Source: an uncultured Eubacteriales bacterium
GTDB lineage: Bacteria; Bacillota; Clostridia; Oscillospirales; Oscillospiraceae
Assembly (NCBI GenBank): GCA_900549495.1
Contig: UROL01000032.1
Span: forward strand, 1-14,463
Length of the DNA: 14,463 nt
Reading direction: 5' to 3'
Both the position numbers and the translations under genes were made by a program. Positions within the stretch are counted from its first letter, which is position 1. Each line of letters begins with the position of its first letter. Positions 13,297-14,463 of the stretch are shown here, piece by piece. The notes below the pieces were generated by a model. That model was given only the letters and a program-made list of their open reading frames with translations. It did not search any database and was not told the DNA's origin.

Positions 13297-13476
13297 TCAT
13301 TCATCTTTCAATTCCATGTGGTCAAGGGCATATTGTAAAGCCATGCTGATTAGTTCATTACGAGAACGATTCGTTTTAGCTGCTAAATCGTTATATTCCT
13401 CTTGCAAGGCTCTATCTATGCGTATCGTCATGGTGACAGATTTATCTTCTTTGGGTGTTACGATAAATTTCTCCAT
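13297..13476 (-). CDS. Ribbon-helix-helix regulator (CopG/Arc-like, 59 aa)
   Basis: A 59-residue minus-strand ORF with a strong ribosome site (GGAGG, 9 nt before ATG 13476). The sequence MEKFIVTPKEDKSVTMTIRIDRALQEEYNDLAAKTNRSRNELISMALQYALDHMELKDE shows the RHH pattern: a beta strand (SVTMTIRID, residues 13-21), helix 1 (RALQEEYNDLAAKT), an NRSR turn and helix 2 (NELISMALQYALDHM). RHH proteins bind DNA as dimers through the strand; on mobile elements they serve as copy-control, maintenance or antitoxin-type repressors. It is divergent from the membrane-protein gene with a shared 148-bp control region, and convergent with the integrase. No toxin partner is adjacent. It probably regulates itself and its neighbour, an inference from layout. 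Confidence 0.85.
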   Translation of the reverse strand: MEKFIVTPKEDKSVTMTIRIDRALQEEYNDLAAKTNRSRNELISMALQYALDHMELKDE

Positions 13477-13562
13477 AATGCAATTCCTCCATTGGTTTTG
13501 ATTACATTATAGTATTGACAAGAGGTGCAAAACTATGACACAATAATGAGTTAAAATTATAC

Positions 13563-13591
13563 TGTACTTTTGTGTTACACTCTGCTATAAT
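13563..13591 (+). promoter_or_regulatory. Promoter of the membrane-protein gene
   Basis: TGTACT (13563-13568), a 17-bp spacer ending in TGC, and perfect TATAAT (13586-13591) form the third copy of the element's promoter type. The spacer holds the palindrome GTGTTACAC. ACACAA about 30 bp upstream mirrors TTGTGT (about 13570-13575), a possible RHH operator. A minus-strand TATAAT (13506-13511 on the plus coordinate) probably serves the RHH gene but has a poor -35. Confidence 0.7.
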
Positions 13592-13624
13592 GCTAATATC
13601 AACCAAACTTGGAGGTATGGCATT

Positions 13625-14134
13625 ATGAAAGATAAAGCAACCAAAAGCAATGTCAAGAAACCGATTTTCAAGAAGTGGTGGTTTTGGGTAATTATTGTTG
13701 TTATTCTGGCCGCTATCTTTGGAAACACAGGAGCAAAGAACGGTGTTGAGGACGGAGCAAAAGACGCTATCAGTTCAACAGAACAGCAAGCAACATCTGA
13801 CAAATTCGTTGAAGATGTGAAAACCGCTATTTCTGGTGCTATTGACAGTGACAATGAAGCAATCACAGATGTTGCGTTGAAAGACAAAGATTTGTGTGTA
13901 ACAGTTGATTTGAGTAAAGCTGACCCCAGCCCTCTTACAATAGAGGACTTGGCAATCTCTCGTACAAGTTCAATCACAGACGCTATACTTGAATTTACTG
14001 ATTACGACAGTCAATGGAACACGATAACAGTTGATTTTGGAGATGTTGGCAAGGTCATATGTGACAAAGACAGCATAAAAGAAAATGAAGCAGGTGGACG
14101 ATACTTCCCATCAGAAATCTTTACATTAAAATAA
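13625..14134 (+). CDS. Membrane-anchored extracytoplasmic protein (169 aa)
   Basis: The ATG at 13625 follows a strong ribosome site (TTGGAGG). A short basic N-terminus (KSNVKKPIFKK) precedes one membrane segment, WWFWVIIVVILAAIFG (about 18-33), with no lipobox or clear signal-peptidase site, so the protein is likely N-terminally anchored with an outward-facing soluble domain of about 130 residues. That domain is acidic and predicted mixed alpha/beta (KFVEDVKTAISGAIDSDNEAITDVALKDKDLCVTVDL, ending RYFPSEIFTLK). I do not recognise the family. It has its own promoter and terminator at the element's right end, behind the recombination genes, the usual place for cargo. Superinfection or surface exclusion is possible but unsupported by sequence motifs. 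Confidence 0.8.
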   Translation: MKDKATKSNVKKPIFKKWWFWVIIVVILAAIFGNTGAKNGVEDGAKDAISSTEQQATSDKFVEDVKTAISGAIDSDNEAITDVALKDKDLCVTVDLSKADPSPLTIEDLAISRTSSITDAILEFTDYDSQWNTITVDFGDVGKVICDKDSIKENEAGGRYFPSEIFTLK

Positions 14135-14151
14135 GTGGAGAAAACAAAGAG

Positions 14152-14190
14152 AGCCTTGACAGGAACAACAACCAGTCAAGGCTTTTCTTT
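14152..14190 (+). terminator. Intrinsic terminator after the membrane-protein gene
   Basis: AGCCTTGAC (14152-14160) pairs perfectly over 9 bp with GTCAAGGCT (14175-14183), followed by TTTTCTTTAT. A textbook rho-independent terminator 17 bp behind the stop codon. Confidence 0.9.
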
Positions 14191-14384
14191 ATACTATCGT
14201 AATACTAAACTTACGGCGTGATATGGTGTGATAGACCGAGTTAGGGAAAGTAGAAATCCCAAAAAGGTAATACGGGTATCACTTATGGAGAGTTATGGAG
14301 AGATAGGGCGAGTGCCTGTTAATCTTTTTGAAATACAAGTATTTTAGCGTTATTGATAAAAAGGATTTATAGGTCGAAAAAGCG
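14191..14384. other. Non-coding right end of the element
   Basis: No ORF with a start signal is present. It contains CGTAA/TTACG (14198-14215) as a small stem, repeated GTGATA strings (14218-14232), the tandem TTATGGAGAG pair and an AT-rich tail (TTGAAATACAAGTATTTTAGCG and onward). The right junction (attR) probably lies between about 14300 and 14384. I could not match it to a left-end sequence longer than 9 bp. Confidence 0.5.
14283..14302. repeat. Perfect tandem 10-bp repeat TTATGGAGAG x2
   Basis: Two abutting exact copies, 14283-14292 and 14293-14302, lie in the non-coding right end. Tandem 10-11 bp repeats near element termini are typical arm-type binding sites for tyrosine integrases. 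I found no copy at the left end. Confidence 0.6.
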
Positions 14385-14395
14385 GGGAGGATGCC

Positions 14396-14424
14396 ATGGA
14401 CACAAAACAACTTGCCTACTTTAT
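14396..14424 (+). CDS. N-terminal fragment, probable LysR-family regulator
   Basis: The ATG at 14396 follows a strong ribosome site (GGGGAGG, five bases upstream) in GC-richer DNA. Nine full codons read MDTKQLAYF before the adapter begins at 14425. That opening is typical of LysR-type regulators, whose first helix commonly reads M-x-x-x-Q-L-x-Y-F. The truncation is technical. It suggests that chromosomal sequence resumes by about 14385. Too short for certainty. Confidence 0.45.
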
Positions 14425-14463
14425 CTGTCTCTTATACACATCTCCGAGCCCACGAGACCGAGG
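14425..14463 (-). other. Illumina Nextera i7 adapter (artefact), reverse orientation
   Basis: The sequence begins CTGTCTCTTATACACATCT (Tn5 mosaic end), continues through the reverse complement of the read-2 stretch and ends CGAGG, the first five bases of the complement of the index seen at 7-14. The same indexed adapter therefore caps both ends of the contig. Confidence 0.97.

Larger units (their letters stand above)
6300..14370 (+). mobile_element. Integrated mobile element (IME or phage-satellite-like island)
   Basis: Between the sbcC terminator and the start of a truncated LysR-like gene the DNA turns AT-rich. It carries a replication-initiator-like gene, a PC4-type ssDNA-binding gene, a DUF5681-like gene, an Xis-like protein, an HNH endonuclease, a serine recombinase and a tyrosine integrase. 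No portal, capsid, large terminase, conjugation or resistance gene is present. Boundaries are estimates from composition: I found no direct repeat longer than 9 bp shared by both ends (CGTAATACT at 6383-6391 and 14198-14206), so attL and attR are not fixed. Integrases of the Tn916 type do not make target duplications, which would fit. Confidence 0.8.

Noticed and set aside
13297..14134. Toxin-antitoxin pair (RHH plus membrane protein)
   Set aside because: The genes are divergent rather than an operon, and the membrane protein has a sizeable ectodomain unlike known small membrane toxins.
1..14463. CRISPR array, tRNA or rRNA gene
   Set aside because: No regularly spaced direct repeats, no T-loop-like GTTCGAATC pattern in a cloverleaf context and no rRNA-like conserved stretch were seen on reading either strand.

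Overview
The window is an assembled contig, not intact genomic context at its ends. Bases 1-48 and 14425-14463 are Illumina Nextera i7 adapter, so the biological insert is about 49-14424. The insert has two compartments of clearly different base composition. The GC-rich flanks (about 49-6300 and about 14370-14424) look like the chromosome of a Clostridia-type Firmicute, probably a gut Oscillospiraceae-like bacterium. That placement is an inference from protein style, strong AGGAGG-type ribosome sites and a Gram-positive LexA-type box. An AT-rich block of about 8 kb (about 6300-14370) is an integrated mobile element.

Left chromosome. A minus-strand pair comes first: a pRiA4b ORF-3-like protein whose start region is frameshifted, and a 181-aa conserved hypothetical. 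A 700-bp stretch with no convincing gene follows. Then come a monocistronic 128-aa hypothetical with a good extended -10 promoter and a strong hairpin behind it, and the sbcD-sbcC operon for the Mre11/Rad50-type nuclease, with an ATGA overlap, its own promoter and a terminator-like hairpin.

Mobile element, left to right. (a) An AT-rich non-coding left end has tandem TCAATCTGG-type repeats. (b) A promoter and a leader with a strong intrinsic terminator precede a PC4/YdbC-like ssDNA-binding protein, a 41-aa peptide and a replication-initiator-like protein, followed by a palindrome and a CTGCGACCCC motif resembling a rolling-circle nick region. (c) A tight, translationally overlapping four-gene cassette carries a 69-aa coiled peptide, a DUF5681/small-terminase-like protein, a 45-aa acidic phage-like peptide and a 227-aa helical protein. 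(d) An excisionase-like DNA-binding protein has its ribosome site inside a long hairpin, and a NUMOD4-HNH endonuclease overlaps its end. (e) A recombination operon holds a Cys-rich 66-aa protein, a small serine recombinase and a tyrosine integrase, preceded by a promoter and an exact CGAAC-N4-GTTCG LexA-type box. (f) A divergent pair follows: a ribbon-helix-helix regulator on the minus strand and a membrane-anchored 169-aa protein on the plus strand. (g) A non-coding right end carries a perfect tandem TTATGGAGAG repeat. The chromosome then resumes with the first codons of what looks like a LysR-family gene, cut by the adapter.

Interpretation. The element has genes for replication (initiator plus ssDNA-binding protein), excision and integration (Xis-like, serine recombinase, tyrosine integrase) and a small phage-flavoured cassette. 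It has no portal, capsid, large terminase, conjugation or resistance gene. It is therefore either a small integrative mobilizable element or a phage-satellite-like island. The most notable signals are the LexA-type box in front of the recombinase operon, which predicts SOS-induced excision, and a promoter architecture (TGTACT-17 bp-TGnTATwAT) shared by three separate transcription units of the element.
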